NCBI GenBank assembly: GCA_025677825.1
Contig: JAIXMO010000106.1
Coordinates: forward strand, 1 to 33,430
Length of the DNA: 33,430 nt
DNA from: Helicostylum pulchrum
Taxonomy: Eukaryota > Mucoromycota > Mucoromycetes > Mucorales > Mucoraceae
Reading direction: 5' to 3'
Part shown: piece by piece, positions 7,579 to 17,738 of the stretch
Layout of the letters: every line of letters starts with the position of its first letter
Position numbering within the stretch: the first letter of the stretch is position 1
The notes under the pieces: model-generated
Told to the model about the DNA's origin: nothing
The model's database searches: none
The model's input: only the letters and a program-made list of their open reading frames with translations
Made by a program: the position numbers and the translations under genes

Positions 7579-10500
7579 TTATTATTAAATTTGGCATTGT
7601 CTAATTCAATTTGTGCTTTAGTTTTTTCTGCGATTGCGGGAAAAACGATATCATTCATATAATCAATTCGTTTCATGAGTTCTTCATGAGACATAGGTTT
7701 TTTATCTTCTCCTTGTTTCTTTTTATTTTCATCGGCCGTAAAACCATATGTTTCAGGCATACGACGAGCGAAAAATAGGGAGAAAGGAGTAGAATTTAAT
7801 TTTTTTGAAATACGATTATTGAGTGCAAGTTGAACTGCATTGAGATGAAGATCCCAATGATTTCCTACACCTTGAGTAGCCTTTGCCAATAATTTCTTTA
7901 CTGATTGAACCATGCGCTCGGCTAAACCATTTGCCGAGGCATGCAGTGGTGAAATAAAACGGTGGTCATAGCCCAATGCATCAGCTAGTTCTTTGGATAA
8001 ATAGCTTTTAAATTCGGTACCATTATCTGATTGAAGAATGGAAGGTACACCAATTAAGGCAAATACATCAGCCAGTACTTTAACGATAGTAGCGGTTTTT
8101 TTGTCAGCCAAAGGACGAAGGATACAGAAGCGAGTACATACATCAACAATAACCATAACATAATTATTGTTAGACTCGGTAGTGCTACCAATTGGTCCTG
8201 CCAAATCAATTGCTAAATGTTGGCCTGCTGTATAGCTGTATATATGTCTTGCAGGAAGATATCCCCGCTTTTTTATATTATGACGCATACATTCGTTACA
8301 TTCACGAACAAATTTAACACAATCACCTATAAGGTTAACCCAATGAAGACCTTCTTTATGAAGTCTTTTAACCATTTGTTCAGCCCCATAATGTCCGACA
8401 TTTGTGTGAGCATCCTTTAACAGTTGATCTTTTTCACTATCAGGAGGAGTGACATAGTCAGGACAAATGGTCTGCGCACCTTGTATATAAAAGATGTTTT
8501 TGGTCATAGACATGGAATAGCGATCATCATTTTCTTTATGTTCAACAGAAAAAGCATGTGTACGAATAGAATTAATGGTTTGTGATTGATTAACATCACC
8601 ATTAACGAATGTTGAACCATCAATTGAAATAAGGTTTGAGTTGATTTTCTTTTTTATGTTTATATAATTAGATGTAGCATGGTTTTTTCTTGGAGAAGAA
8701 ACATGTAATCTTAGTTTAAGTTTATCAAATTTTGAATCGTCTGATTCCGTAGGAGGATACAAACGAGATAATGCATCGGGTAAAACGTTGTCTATTCCTT
8801 TTATGTGTATTACAGAGAATTGGTAATCAAGCAATACGTCTAACCATTTTATGATCATACGATTAGCTGATTTTTGACTGAAAACATAACAGAGTGATTT
8901 GTGATCAGTATATAAGGTAAAATGAGTACCCCAAATAAATTTATGAAATTGCTTTAGAGCGTAAATTACTCCGTTTAATTCTCTCATTGACGTAGAATAT
9001 AACCGTTCATGTTTGTTAAATGTACGTGACATGAACCCGATATATTTAATTATAGACGCTTTTCCGTTACTGTTATCAACAGAATCAAACACTTGATAAA
9101 GTACACAACCGGTAGCAAAATCGCTTGAATCAGTAGCAATACAATATGGATGAGAATGATCAGGTTGAGACAACACTACATCAGACTGCATAATATTTTT
9201 TATCGCATCAAAGTGTATTTGATGTTTTGTAGTCCAAATGAAAGGACCACTTTTCTTAACATCATGAGATCTTAAGGCATCTAATGGAGCCATTAAGGCA
9301 GCAGCGTTTGGTATATGCTGACGAAAGAAATTTACAAACCCGAATAGTGACTGAGCCTGTTTTTGTGTTTTTGGAGGAGGCATATCATCAAGGTTAGTCA
9401 GCTTTCTTTTATCTATTCTTTTTCCAGAGGCAGAAATTGAATATCCTAAAAGGTATACGGCTGATTTAGCAAAATGCGATTTCTCGAAATTAATCCTTAA
9501 ATTATTTTTAGTAAGTATTTCTAATACATTTTTCACATGATAAAAATGAGCCTGCATAGATCTACTAGCTATACAAATATCATCAACAAAGCAGGTAACA
9601 TAAGGTAAGTCCTTAAATAATGTTAGCATTACCCTGCTAAACAATTGACTAATTACGGAAATTCCAAATGGGGAACCTCGATACATATATTGCAAATTAT
9701 TTGGAGCAGTAAATGTTGTTTTTATCTGATCAGCTTCATTTACAGGAAATTGGTTAAATGCTGATTTCAGATCAATTGTAGAAAATACAACACAACCAGT
9801 CATAGAATTAAATATATCATTAATTAATGGTAAGCTATGAGAGTTCTTTGAAGAATCATCAAGAGCTTCATTAAGTTTTCTAGGATCAAGGAGGAGACGA
9901 ATGTTCTTTTTATCCTTGCAGATAGCACCATCCATATGATCCTTTTTGAATGTAACCGTCATAGGTAAATTCCAACCAGATGGCTTTGCAGGAACAATAA
10001 TTTTATCCTTTTCCCAACTTTCAATAATTTCCATTACTTGTTCTTTCAAGGAATAAGGAATAGGGTATTGGCGGATATTAGCAATAAAGCCTGGCGGGGT
10101 TGGTAGATATAATACCGCATCCTTAATTGTACATAAGGTTGTTTTATCCAATTTTTTATTTTTATCAATGTAAGTTTTGATAGCATTTTCAAAAGCGTAT
10201 TGTTCTTGTTCAGTTCCGAAATTCGTAACATTAGGAACATAGGCATCGTCATTTTTTGAACTATCAATAACTTCTTTTTGAAGTGATTTATGTTTCACAG
10301 CGACATTAGATAAATAAATTTTAAGTTTAGGTAACAAGTCTACACCAATTAAAATTTTTTCGTCATCCGAATTGATGATATTGTCATTGCTTATGATATC
10401 AAACTTGTGTTCTATTACCTTTTTTATATTGTCGTATTCAACTAATACAGGATCAACTGTTTGTAATCTAGGAATATTACTACCGTCAGCCAATATAAGA

Positions 10501-12383
10501 CTACCAGGAACAGAATGAAATTTGATATTATATTTTTGGGCATATTTTTTACTTATTAAGCTGACGCTTGCACCAGTATCTATAATACCATAACTGAGAA
10601 TATTATTTAAAATGATAGGCGTTGCAGGGGATAAAGGACTACAATTAATATTACATGGATTGTCATTATCTCCCACATTATTGTTACGTACAGCAAAAAC
10701 ACTCTTGTTACCAACATTGTTGATATTATTGTTGATGGAACTATTTGTGTATGTTTGAACATATTTATTAAAAAATGAATTGTATTCATTATCCGAAGAT
10801 TCAGCATCAGAATCATAGTCTATAGAAAGTTTTTCATCATGACAACCAGTGGAAACAGAATGATTAGGAATGGTTCTATCATTTGATAAATAATTGAGGT
10901 TAACAGAATGATCAATGTTATTATTATTATAATTTCCAATATTATAGTTATTTTTTTTACTGTTTTCAGTATAACTACTTACAGGTTGAACAGGCATTTT
11001 ATAACCCTTTTTTGAATAGGCAATCTTTTTAGCTTCACAGGTATAAATATGGTTTGCATCCTCTTTATAGTTTGCAAGCTTACAGTAGAAGCAAAGACCT
11101 TGAGCCCTCAAAGTATGGTAATCAGCATGTCTGGAGGCAGCAGAAGAAGAGGGGCCAGAAGCAACAAAGGAGGAAGCCTTTTCTTGATCAACTGGTGATG
11201 TCTTCTCATCTTCATTACTAGCCTTTCTTTTTTTATGGATAGTTTTTTGGGATCTTGAAGATGCAAGAACCTCATCAATAACAGCGGCATAACCAGAGAT
11301 AAATCGCTCAAAAAGAGCCCAGTCAGCAGGAGCATGGTGGATCTTTACATTATCCAAATCATTGGGGTTTAAGTTACGAAAGTTAACAGAAAGAAGTTGA
11401 TTGATTTTTCCTTGTACTTTCGAAGGGAAACAATTTAAAAATAAATAAAATAACATAACGTTATCAGTATGATTAATTTGTGCAGTAAGAATCACCATTC
11501 GGAAACGTTCCAAACACAAAATAAATGATTCGTTTTCCTCGAGAGAAAAACTGATCAATCTCTTAGCCAGTGTATGAACACTAGTTTGAGAGGCAAGATC
11601 AAAACGTTGCTGCAACACTTTCTTAGCATTAAGCCAGGAAATACTGCTCGAGTTTTTCAAGTTGAGAGAAAACCAAGTATGATACTTAGATGATCCTTCA
11701 AACGCGATTTCAAGGTAGTAGTGCCAAGACTTATTGATATCAAGGGAGTTAGCTACAAACAAACGTTCAAATTTCAATAGAAAGATAGTTAAGGATAATT
11801 CCTTGGCATCTTTATTGTTTGTACCGATGTCCCAAACACTGGCAGAAGGATCCACGTTAAAGATTGGTACATCCTTAAGGGAAACTTGTGGTTTGTTTGA
11901 AACAACATAGGCTAAATCGTTGTTAGGTAGCTTATAGTTCATATTAGCGACCATGGCATCAATTTGACCCTTAATAAACTCACAATGTTCGTTTACTAAT
12001 TTAATTTGGCTGTCGACAGTAACGAGTCTAACATCATTACGATCAAGTACACCCTCGGTAAATAATTTAATCTTCTGCTGATTCAGATTGGCAATAATAA
12101 CCATAATTTTTTCATATTGGTCATTTAACCTTTCTAGGGCAGTTTTATTTTCTTCAACGTTCGTATCAGAATTCATGGTATGGTCATTGTTAAAACTTTC
12201 TTTAACGCTGATATGGTCTACCATTTCAGTATCTTCAATGGCAATAGGAGATACGTCCGTGGCATGTACAACATTATTGGAACTATTGTTACTTAATCCT
12301 AAGTTAGTCATGCTATCGGATACAGAAGCGATAACGTTACTAGCGTCAGAAGGCATAACATCAAGAACAGAAGAAGGATTCAT
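7571..12383 (-). pseudogene. Gypsy A gag-pol polyprotein, main part, truncated by E2
   Basis: The start is taken as the ATG at 12383-12381 (MNPSSVLDVM), since an upstream in-frame ATG lies inside the LTR. Order along about 1600 aa: gag with a coiled-coil (about 70-160) and capsid-like region; a CCHC-like knuckle (CFYC...H...C, about 435); retropepsin with IIDTGAS (near 10580); RT with STIDLKSAFNQF and the FVDD active site (near 9585); RNase H with ATDSSD (near 9130) and TDHKSL; integrase with the HTNVGH...CNEC zinc site (near 8400) and the D-D-E residues in AIDLAGP, SDNGTEF and GLAERM (8205, 8020, 7920). After codon KHI the frame runs on into E2 DNA for about 47 codons that do not belong to the element. 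Removing E2 restores the frame to 6130. Apart from E2, no stop or shift was seen. Confidence 0.9.
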
Positions 12384-12387
12384 CTTA
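12379..12387 (-). other. Possible self-priming primer-binding site of Gypsy A
   Basis: In element orientation the sequence just inside the 5' LTR is TTTTTTAAGATGAATCC; there is no TGG expected of a tRNA primer site. TAAGATGAA in it is the exact reverse complement of TTCATCTTA in the LTR (12440-12448 on the plus strand). That is the arrangement used by Tf1-like chromoviruses, which prime with the 5' end of their own RNA. It overlaps the gag ATG. Confidence 0.35.
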
Positions 12388-12392
12388 AAAAA

Positions 12393-12688
12393 TGTGATAA
12401 ATAGTATCAAATTAAAATAATAAAAGAGACAACAGTAAATAAGATGAAACTTCTTATAGATCTTTATTGATTAAAATTACTTTTAAAAAACAAGAGAGGG
12501 AGCAAAAGGTTGCTCCTCTTAATATTCTTTTTATAGTCAAAGAACAACCAGGGTAACATGACTGTTGTTTAAGGTGGTACAAGTAAATGGCTAAAATGTT
12601 AATTAGTACAATGGTATTGAGGTGTTACGTGAGAACCTCAATTATTTAAGGTACAGTCTCTTGCGTTAATTTATGGTAAAATACCACA
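12393..12688 (-). repeat. Gypsy A 5' LTR
   Basis: 296 bp, matching 5051-5346 except at 12682. It carries the promoter for Gypsy A; the TATA box lies on the minus strand near 12526-12536. Confidence 0.9.
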
Positions 12689-12693
12689 TGCAT
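12689..12693. repeat. TSD of Gypsy A, right copy (TGCAT)
   Basis: Matches 5046-5050. Confidence 0.9.
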
Positions 12694-12992
12694 TACCATT
12701 ATATAGTGCTATGGTAGGTGGTTCAAAGTTCAAGATTCTTATTGATAGTGGTGCAAGTACGTGTTACGTTCATCCAAAACTTATGTCGTATGCATTGAAG
12801 ATTTCTACTATATCTAATCAGGCTGTTGAGACAGCAGACGGTAATCAATCAAAAATAGATAAAAAAATAGAGTTCAAAATGTTTTTAGGTAATGCTCATG
12901 AATATCAAGAAATTATTACTGCTTTCGTATTTGAATCGAAATTTGATATCATATTGGGTCGTAATTGGCTAAAACAACGAAGTCCTATTCCT
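12694..12992 (+). pseudogene. Gypsy C protease fragment
   Basis: About 100 codons continue the frame from 5050. They encode a retropepsin: FKILIDSGAST holds the active-site Asp, and IILGRNWL is the typical C-terminal protease motif. The frame is cut at 12992 by Gypsy B, after which only a short read-through into its LTR follows. It continues in frame at 23341 (DWFDDTW). Retropepsin would cleave the Gag-Pol polyprotein in the particle. Confidence 0.8.
12988..12992. repeat. TSD of Gypsy B, left copy (TTCCT)
   Basis: TTCCT is repeated at 23336-23340, directly after the right LTR. Confidence 0.9.
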
Positions 12993-13413
12993 TGATGTGA
13001 TCAAGCATATATACAGATATATATTCTCATATATATTTACACATACTTGATTATCTCACAACTTTAACCATTATGACTAATACATATTTATTTTAACTAA
13101 GCCTTATCAACATCGCCCAGTAATAACTGATGTCTGGATACAGGATTAGAGGATTTCTATAATTGCATGTCTTGTCCGAAAGACTGGATTATATAATCAC
13201 GGCAGGAAATTAGATATGGAAAGTGTGGCACTTTAGCGTGGCACAAACACACTTATTTTATCTGTAAACTCAGACATAAAAAAGCTATATAAACCTCTAC
13301 CTTTTTCACGTAAATAAAACTTTTATCTGCTTTTGCGACTGATTACTTTCTTGTATCTTTTGTGTTTTTATTTTATTTTTGAATCTTTACTATTTCATAG
13401 CTCAGATTCCACA
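12993..13413 (+). repeat. Gypsy B 5' LTR
   Basis: 421 bp, identical by eye to 22915-23335. TATA box GCTATATAAACC near 13284-13295; AAATAAAACTTTT follows. No TGG-type tRNA primer site is visible directly downstream (the sequence is a T run, then AATCATATTCG). Confidence 0.9.
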
Positions 13414-13540
13414 TTTTTTTTAATCATATTCGTTATATTTAAAAGTTTATTTCCCTTACCAGAAAAATCTCTTTTTCTCTTTTTTTTTTTTTTTATTTTC
13501 AAACTCAAAATTTCTATTTTTAAAATCCTTTTTTACTGCT
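13414..13540 (+). other. Gypsy B leader, very T-rich
   Basis: The 127 nt between LTR and gag ATG contain long pyrimidine runs (13414-13421, and around 13478-13494) and no ORF. A primer-binding site should lie at its start, but none was recognised. Confidence 0.5.
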
Positions 13541-15821
13541 ATGACCGTGCCCACCTCTTCTCCTATTTGTTCTCCCGCTGCTGGTAACACTGACCATAAC
13601 AATGCTGCTTCCCCTTCTGTCGCTAATACCGAGGTTATGAATAATAACATGGACGTTGACAGCTCTCTTGCTGAGGCTAACGTTAGCCATATTAATCATG
13701 CCGACGTTGAAGCTGACATGAAGATTGCTTTTGCTTTGTTGAAGTCATCTATTAGGGATTTGTCTCTGTACATCGCTTCTGCTCCTGTTGGTGTTGAACT
13801 GACCAACGCTCGTACTACTTTGGCAAACAAGTTGAAGGACTTGAAAATGATGAAGGCCGCGTGTTCGTCCATGGTTGATGATACTTCTTCTGTTGCTTCC
13901 TTGTCTTCTTCTTCTGCTGCCACTACTTCTTCTCCTGTTGCTCGTACAGAAACTTTTGTTTCTAGAGCCCCTACCACTATTGTTCCAAAGTTGTGCTTGT
14001 TTCAGTGGGAAGGCCAAGTGTTTAATCGTGCTTCTGGTCATCAAGTTTTTGCTGATATCAAGGCGTGTATCCAACACTTTGAAGATATCATGAATAGTCA
14101 TTGTTTGGATTTGGATGCCAACTACTTGCGTTTGTTACCTCCACTCCTCTCTCCTACTGCTCGTATTTGGTATGATGATTTTTTGACAAACTATCGTACT
14201 GCTCATGCTGCTTCTCCTACTTGGAATAATTTCACTACTGCTTTTACGGCTCGTTACGGTCTCAATGTTCATGAAGAACGTGCGCGTTGTGCTCGTGAAT
14301 TGACGATGATCAAGATGCTTCCTGGAGAATCGATCGAGAACTTTATTGACAGGTTCAATACTTTACGTCGACGTGCTGTTGATCAAGTGTTACCTAATTC
14401 ATTATTGATTGATACTTTTGGTCGTGCTCTTCCTAAGGGTTTGTTTGAGCAGATTACTATTTCTGTTGCCTCTCTGGATGATTCTAGAAAGTATGATTTG
14501 GACATCATTACTACTTTTGCTCGGGACTTCTTTAACAAGTTCTACAAGAATGTTGGCTCTTCTTCTTCTTCTGCTTCTGCTTCTTCTAGTTCGTCTCCTA
14601 CTTCATCTAAAAGGTCACATGTACAAGCTGCTTTTGACAATGATGATGTTAAATCATCTTCTAAATCAAAGTATGCTCACGCATATACACCTGGTGCTGG
14701 ATCTAGTTCGGTTTCTCCTCCTGTATCACGTTCCGAAAGGAATAACCGCCCGCGTCGTAACAAGTATTGTTCCTACCATCGTGTAGACACACACAATACT
14801 GAAAACTGTCGTGCTGCTGCTGGTGCTAATGGTGAACCTTCTTCTTCTTCTTCGTCTTACGTCAATCGTCGGACATGTAGGCACTGTGGAGCTGCTGGTT
14901 GGACGCCTGCACACATGTGTAACACTGCTATTCGTGGTAACAATCCTCCTCCTCCTCCTCCTCAAGATGATACTCATCGTCGCCTTGCTGGTATGACTTT
15001 GTCGGAAGACGAGTTAAGTAACACCATGCCTTCTTCTACAGTATCAGTTGATGCTAACATTTCTGTTCCTCCCGTTCCTGTTGTTCCTCTTCCTGACATC
15101 ACTACTAGTGATATGGACGTCGACGTTGCTCTCGAGATTGCTGAGCAAGCACAGTTATGTAAGTTTCATGAAATATACAGCGTACCGCCTGATAATAGAA
15201 CTAACATGCTGGTTTTACCTGTTATTATAGAAAATATCAAAACTTATGCTATCTTAGATACTGGTAGTACATTTAGTATTATTTCACCATCTTTTGCCTC
15301 TGCCATCAATGCCACCATTACTCCTACTTCTGGTACCATACAACTAGGTCATGCAAATTCTGTAGAGAAAAGATATGGTTTTTCTAGTTTACGACTTTTT
15401 TATAATAATAAAACTCATACGCATACATTCGAAATATTTGATATTTTTACCTCGTTAAATAATGCCAATATTCCATGCTTAATAGGAATGGATTTAATGT
15501 CTACACTTCAAATTGGAGTTACAGGTTTAATTATATCTCATTTTGATATTGACAAATCTAATCCATTTCCTCCTGTTCCTATTGATCCCACTACACTTGC
15601 CCCAAATAATAGTCCTTACGGAACTGATATTGAACGTAAACACATGTTGGAAATTTTAAAACCTTTATTGGAACAGAATTCTGCTATCGATGTAACACGT
15701 ACTTATTGTAATCTTCCAGGAGCTATTGTTCGCTTACCTACTAAACCTGGTTGTGTAGCTTACACAAAACAATTTCCGCTTCCTTACGCTTTTAAAGAGT
15801 CTGTCTTAGCTCAAATTGCAC
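13541..15821 (+). pseudogene. Gypsy B gag-protease-RT start, truncated by E1
   Basis: Starts MTVPTSSP at the first ATG after the leader. Gag includes a central capsid-like region (roughly residues 150-330: LRLLPPLL...WYDDF, ESIENFIDRF), Ser-rich spacers and two unusual zinc-knuckle-like motifs (CSYHRVDTHNTENC near 14767; CRHCGAAGWTPAHMC near 14875). The spacing is not the classical CX2CX4HX4C. Retropepsin follows with AILDTGST (Asp near 15257) and LIGMDLM. The last part is the N-terminal edge of RT. The frame then reads about 14 codons into E1. Without E1 it continues at 17739. The gag codons are richer in GC than the DNA transposons inserted nearby. Confidence 0.88.
15814..15821. repeat. TSD of E1, left copy (AATTGCAC)
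   Basis: Repeated exactly at 17731-17738. Confidence 0.9.
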
Positions 15822-15875
15822 GGGTCATTATCATTTTAGGTCTCAGGTTTATCTTTTTTATATAAATTTAGATAT

Positions 15876-16724
15876 TCACAATAGGTTATTAATAGAATTA
15901 ATTAATCCGTTTAATGATGTTTTTTTAAGTGAATTAAAAGTATACAATGAGAATATATAGTCACTGTTTATTAATTTTTCATTACTATATATTAGATAGC
16001 TTATTTCTGTATTTTTTAGAAATCTTGATTTATTTTTGTCATATATTTTTGAAACATCTGTAATATAATCATCATTTATTTCATTATTAGTATATCTGTA
16101 AAATATATTAGCAAATGTTTCTAATGTATTTCTATTATTAGCTTTTATTTTTTCGTATAGGTCATTATTTTTCTTTAATTTCGTTAAATTATCTTTTAAT
16201 TTATTTATAACTTTTATAACCTCTTTCTTATTATCTAATTTTTTATATTTATTTCTTTTGTTATCTTTATTTCTATCTTTTTCTAAATTCTCAATTAATT
16301 CTGGCATATAATCATCAGTTTCTTCACTATCTAATTCATAGTCTTCTTCCATAATATCTTTATTGCTATTATTATTATTATTATTTTCTATAGTTTTTAT
16401 ATATGCTGTATTATTAATCGTTTTTTTCTTATAAATGGATATAGAATCATCTGTTTCAATATTCTCAATTAATTCTGGCATATCATCATCTGTATCATCA
16501 TTATCTAGTTCATATTTTTCTTCCGTAATATATTTATTATCTTTATTTTGAACTTCCGGTGTATTTTTGAAGCTATTTGAAATAGGTCTGTTAAAAGATT
16601 TATAGCATAGATTTTCTCGTTTTAATAAATGTACTTTATTTTCTAGTTTTTTTATTTTTTTTAATAAATGTATATACTTTACCTTTTTTATTCTAACATA
16701 TAAATTGATATTATATGAAGCCAT
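15876..16724 (-). CDS. E1 ORF2: acidic coiled-coil protein of unknown function
   Basis: 282 aa, ATG start, 54 bp downstream of the transposase stop on the same strand and identical in sequence to the E3 copy. Residues 11-40 are basic and leucine-rich and probably form a coiled coil. Two acidic repeats, YELDNDDTDDDMPELIEN (71-88) and YELDSEETDDYMPELIEN (129-146), are separated by an Asn run. The C-terminal 120 residues are predicted helical by composition. No known domain was recognised. Its intact state in both copies fits a role in transposition, for example an accessory or regulatory partner, but this is inference. A TATA box plus ATTGAATTTC lies about 28-45 nt before the ATG. Confidence 0.8.
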   Translation of the reverse strand: MASYNINLYVRIKKVKYIHLLKKIKKLENKVHLLKRENLCYKSFNRPISNSFKNTPEVQNKDNKYITEEKYELDNDDTDDDMPELIENIETDDSISIYKKKTINNTAYIKTIENNNNNNSNKDIMEEDYELDSEETDDYMPELIENLEKDRNKDNKRNKYKKLDNKKEVIKVINKLKDNLTKLKKNNDLYEKIKANNRNTLETFANIFYRYTNNEINDDYITDVSKIYDKNKSRFLKNTEISYLIYSNEKLINSDYIFSLYTFNSLKKTSLNGLINSINNLL

Positions 16725-16778
16725 ATTATCTTAAATTTTATTTATTATTAGAAATTCAATTTTTTTATAAAAATACTT

Positions 16779-17657
16779 TTAATCTTTTAAGAAATTTTTC
16801 CATATATTATTTTCTCTGTTTTTCTTTCTCCATTGATACTCTTTTAAATGCAGTAAAATATTTTTTTTATTACGATTTCTAGGAATAATACTTTGTTTTA
16901 AACCATTCCAAGTTCCTTCTATTGTGTTAGTGTGAACTCCAGTTATTGGGTCCTTAAAATTCTTAGAATGATTTACAGTTTTATGCTTATATCCGATATT
17001 CTTTAAATTATTATAACCCTTCCAACAATCAGTATAAATAGTGGTACCTTTTTTAATGTGTTTTTTTATAATTTCATCAATATTTTCAATATTTCTTTCT
17101 TCTATTGGAACTAAAAACATTTGTTTATTTTCATTCTTAATTTTATTTTTTAGTCTACTCCTTTGAATACCTCCAATAATCCAAGCACCCTCAACATTAT
17201 GTCCTTTATTATACTTTCTTTTAGCAATTTTAGTTTCGTCAATTTCAACAATTTCATTTCTACCACCAATTTTATTAGTTTTATTTAATATTTGCTTATT
17301 TTTAATATATTTTCTGTATATTTTATTATATGAGGATACTGTATTTTTACTAATTTTTAAGCTAGATGATATAAAAGATGAAGGTGCTTTACCCAAAAAC
17401 AGATAAAGTATATGTAACTGTATATTTAATGGCAATCTCAATTTGTTAAATATTGTACTTCTAAGAGGAGAAAATGCTTTTCTACATTTATAAAACTTAC
17501 AAACATATAATTTTTTCTTAAAATTTAATGTAGTGTCTTTTCCACATTTTTCACATTTGAGATACCTATTAACGTAATTATTTTTTATTAAGTAGTTTAA
17601 AGCTTCTAATTCGTTATCGAATACTTTTTTTAAAGATTGGTAAGATTCAATAAACAT
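16779..17657 (-). CDS. E1 Merlin/IS1595-type DDE transposase
   Basis: 292 aa from the ATG at 17657 (MFIESYQSLK); a longer frame starting at a TTG was not accepted. An N-terminal zinc ribbon has Cys35, Cys38, Cys53 and Cys58 (CEKCGK...VCKFYKC), followed by a helical DNA-binding part. The DDE core has Asp140 in IVEIDETK, Asp210 in TIYTDCWKGY and Glu247 in HTNTIEGTWN, the residues and spacing of ISXO2/IS1595 transposases. It ends with YQWRKKNRENN, also typical. The enzyme would cut the imperfect inverted repeats and insert with 8-bp duplications, as seen three times in this window. Lys/Asn/Ile-rich composition contrasts with the surrounding Gypsy genes. Confidence 0.92.
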   Translation of the reverse strand: MFIESYQSLKKVFDNELEALNYLIKNNYVNRYLKCEKCGKDTTLNFKKKLYVCKFYKCRKAFSPLRSTIFNKLRLPLNIQLHILYLFLGKAPSSFISSSLKISKNTVSSYNKIYRKYIKNKQILNKTNKIGGRNEIVEIDETKIAKRKYNKGHNVEGAWIIGGIQRSRLKNKIKNENKQMFLVPIEERNIENIDEIIKKHIKKGTTIYTDCWKGYNNLKNIGYKHKTVNHSKNFKDPITGVHTNTIEGTWNGLKQSIIPRNRNKKNILLHLKEYQWRKKNRENNIWKNFLKD

Positions 17658-17677
17658 ATGTTTTATAATAATAAAAT

Positions 17678-17690
17678 AATTCAATTTTTA
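17678..17690 (-). promoter_or_regulatory. TATA plus TTGAATT module before the E1 transposase
   Basis: On the minus strand TATAAAAATTGAATT lies 20 nt before the ATG at 17657. The same arrangement precedes the other genes of E1/E3, E2 and H. Its role as promoter or transcription start is inferred. Confidence 0.4.
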
Positions 17691-17730
17691 TATATTAAAC
17701 TATATATGAGAGTTATATTGGGATACATCC

Positions 17731-17738
17731 AATTGCAC
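17731..17738. repeat. TSD of E1, right copy (AATTGCAC)
   Basis: Matches 15814-15821. Confidence 0.9.

Larger units (their letters stand above)
5051..12688 (-). mobile_element. Gypsy A: full-length chromodomain Ty3/Gypsy element, minus strand
   Basis: Direct LTRs of 296 bp (5051-5346 and 12393-12688) begin TGTG and end CACA and differ by one base (C at 5340, T at 12682). A TGCAT TSD flanks the element. A single gag-pol frame starts 9 nt inside the 5' LTR edge and is interrupted only by the E2 transposon (6139-7570). Without E2 and one TSD copy it is about 6.2 kb and apparently coding-intact. The near-identical LTRs indicate a recent insertion. Confidence 0.92.
15822..17730 (-). mobile_element. 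E1: Merlin/IS1595-type DNA transposon, 1909 bp, minus strand
   Basis: It has the same length as E3, and its encoded proteins are identical to those of E3. Ends read outward-in as GGATGTATCCCAATATAACT (here at 17730) and GGGTCATTATCATTTTAGGT (here at 15822). Aligned over 24 nt the two ends match at 14 positions, so they are an imperfect terminal inverted repeat. The 8-bp TSD and a DDE transposase of the ISXO2/IS1595 type fit the Merlin superfamily. Two genes lie on the same strand: transposase, then ORF2. Confidence 0.9.

Noticed and set aside
12384..12410. Upstream ATG extending Gypsy A gag by nine codons
   Set aside because: It lies in the LTR; the ATG at 12383 just inside the LTR edge is the more plausible gag start.
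13337..13425. Self-priming pair in Gypsy B (TGATTA in the LTR, TAATCA after the LTR)
   Set aside because: Only 6 nt of pairing in AT-rich DNA, expected by chance.
13696..14996. Several long alternative frames over Gypsy B gag (Leu-rich plus-strand, Arg-rich minus-strand)
   Set aside because: They are shadows of Ser/Thr-rich codon repeats in gag and have no family features.
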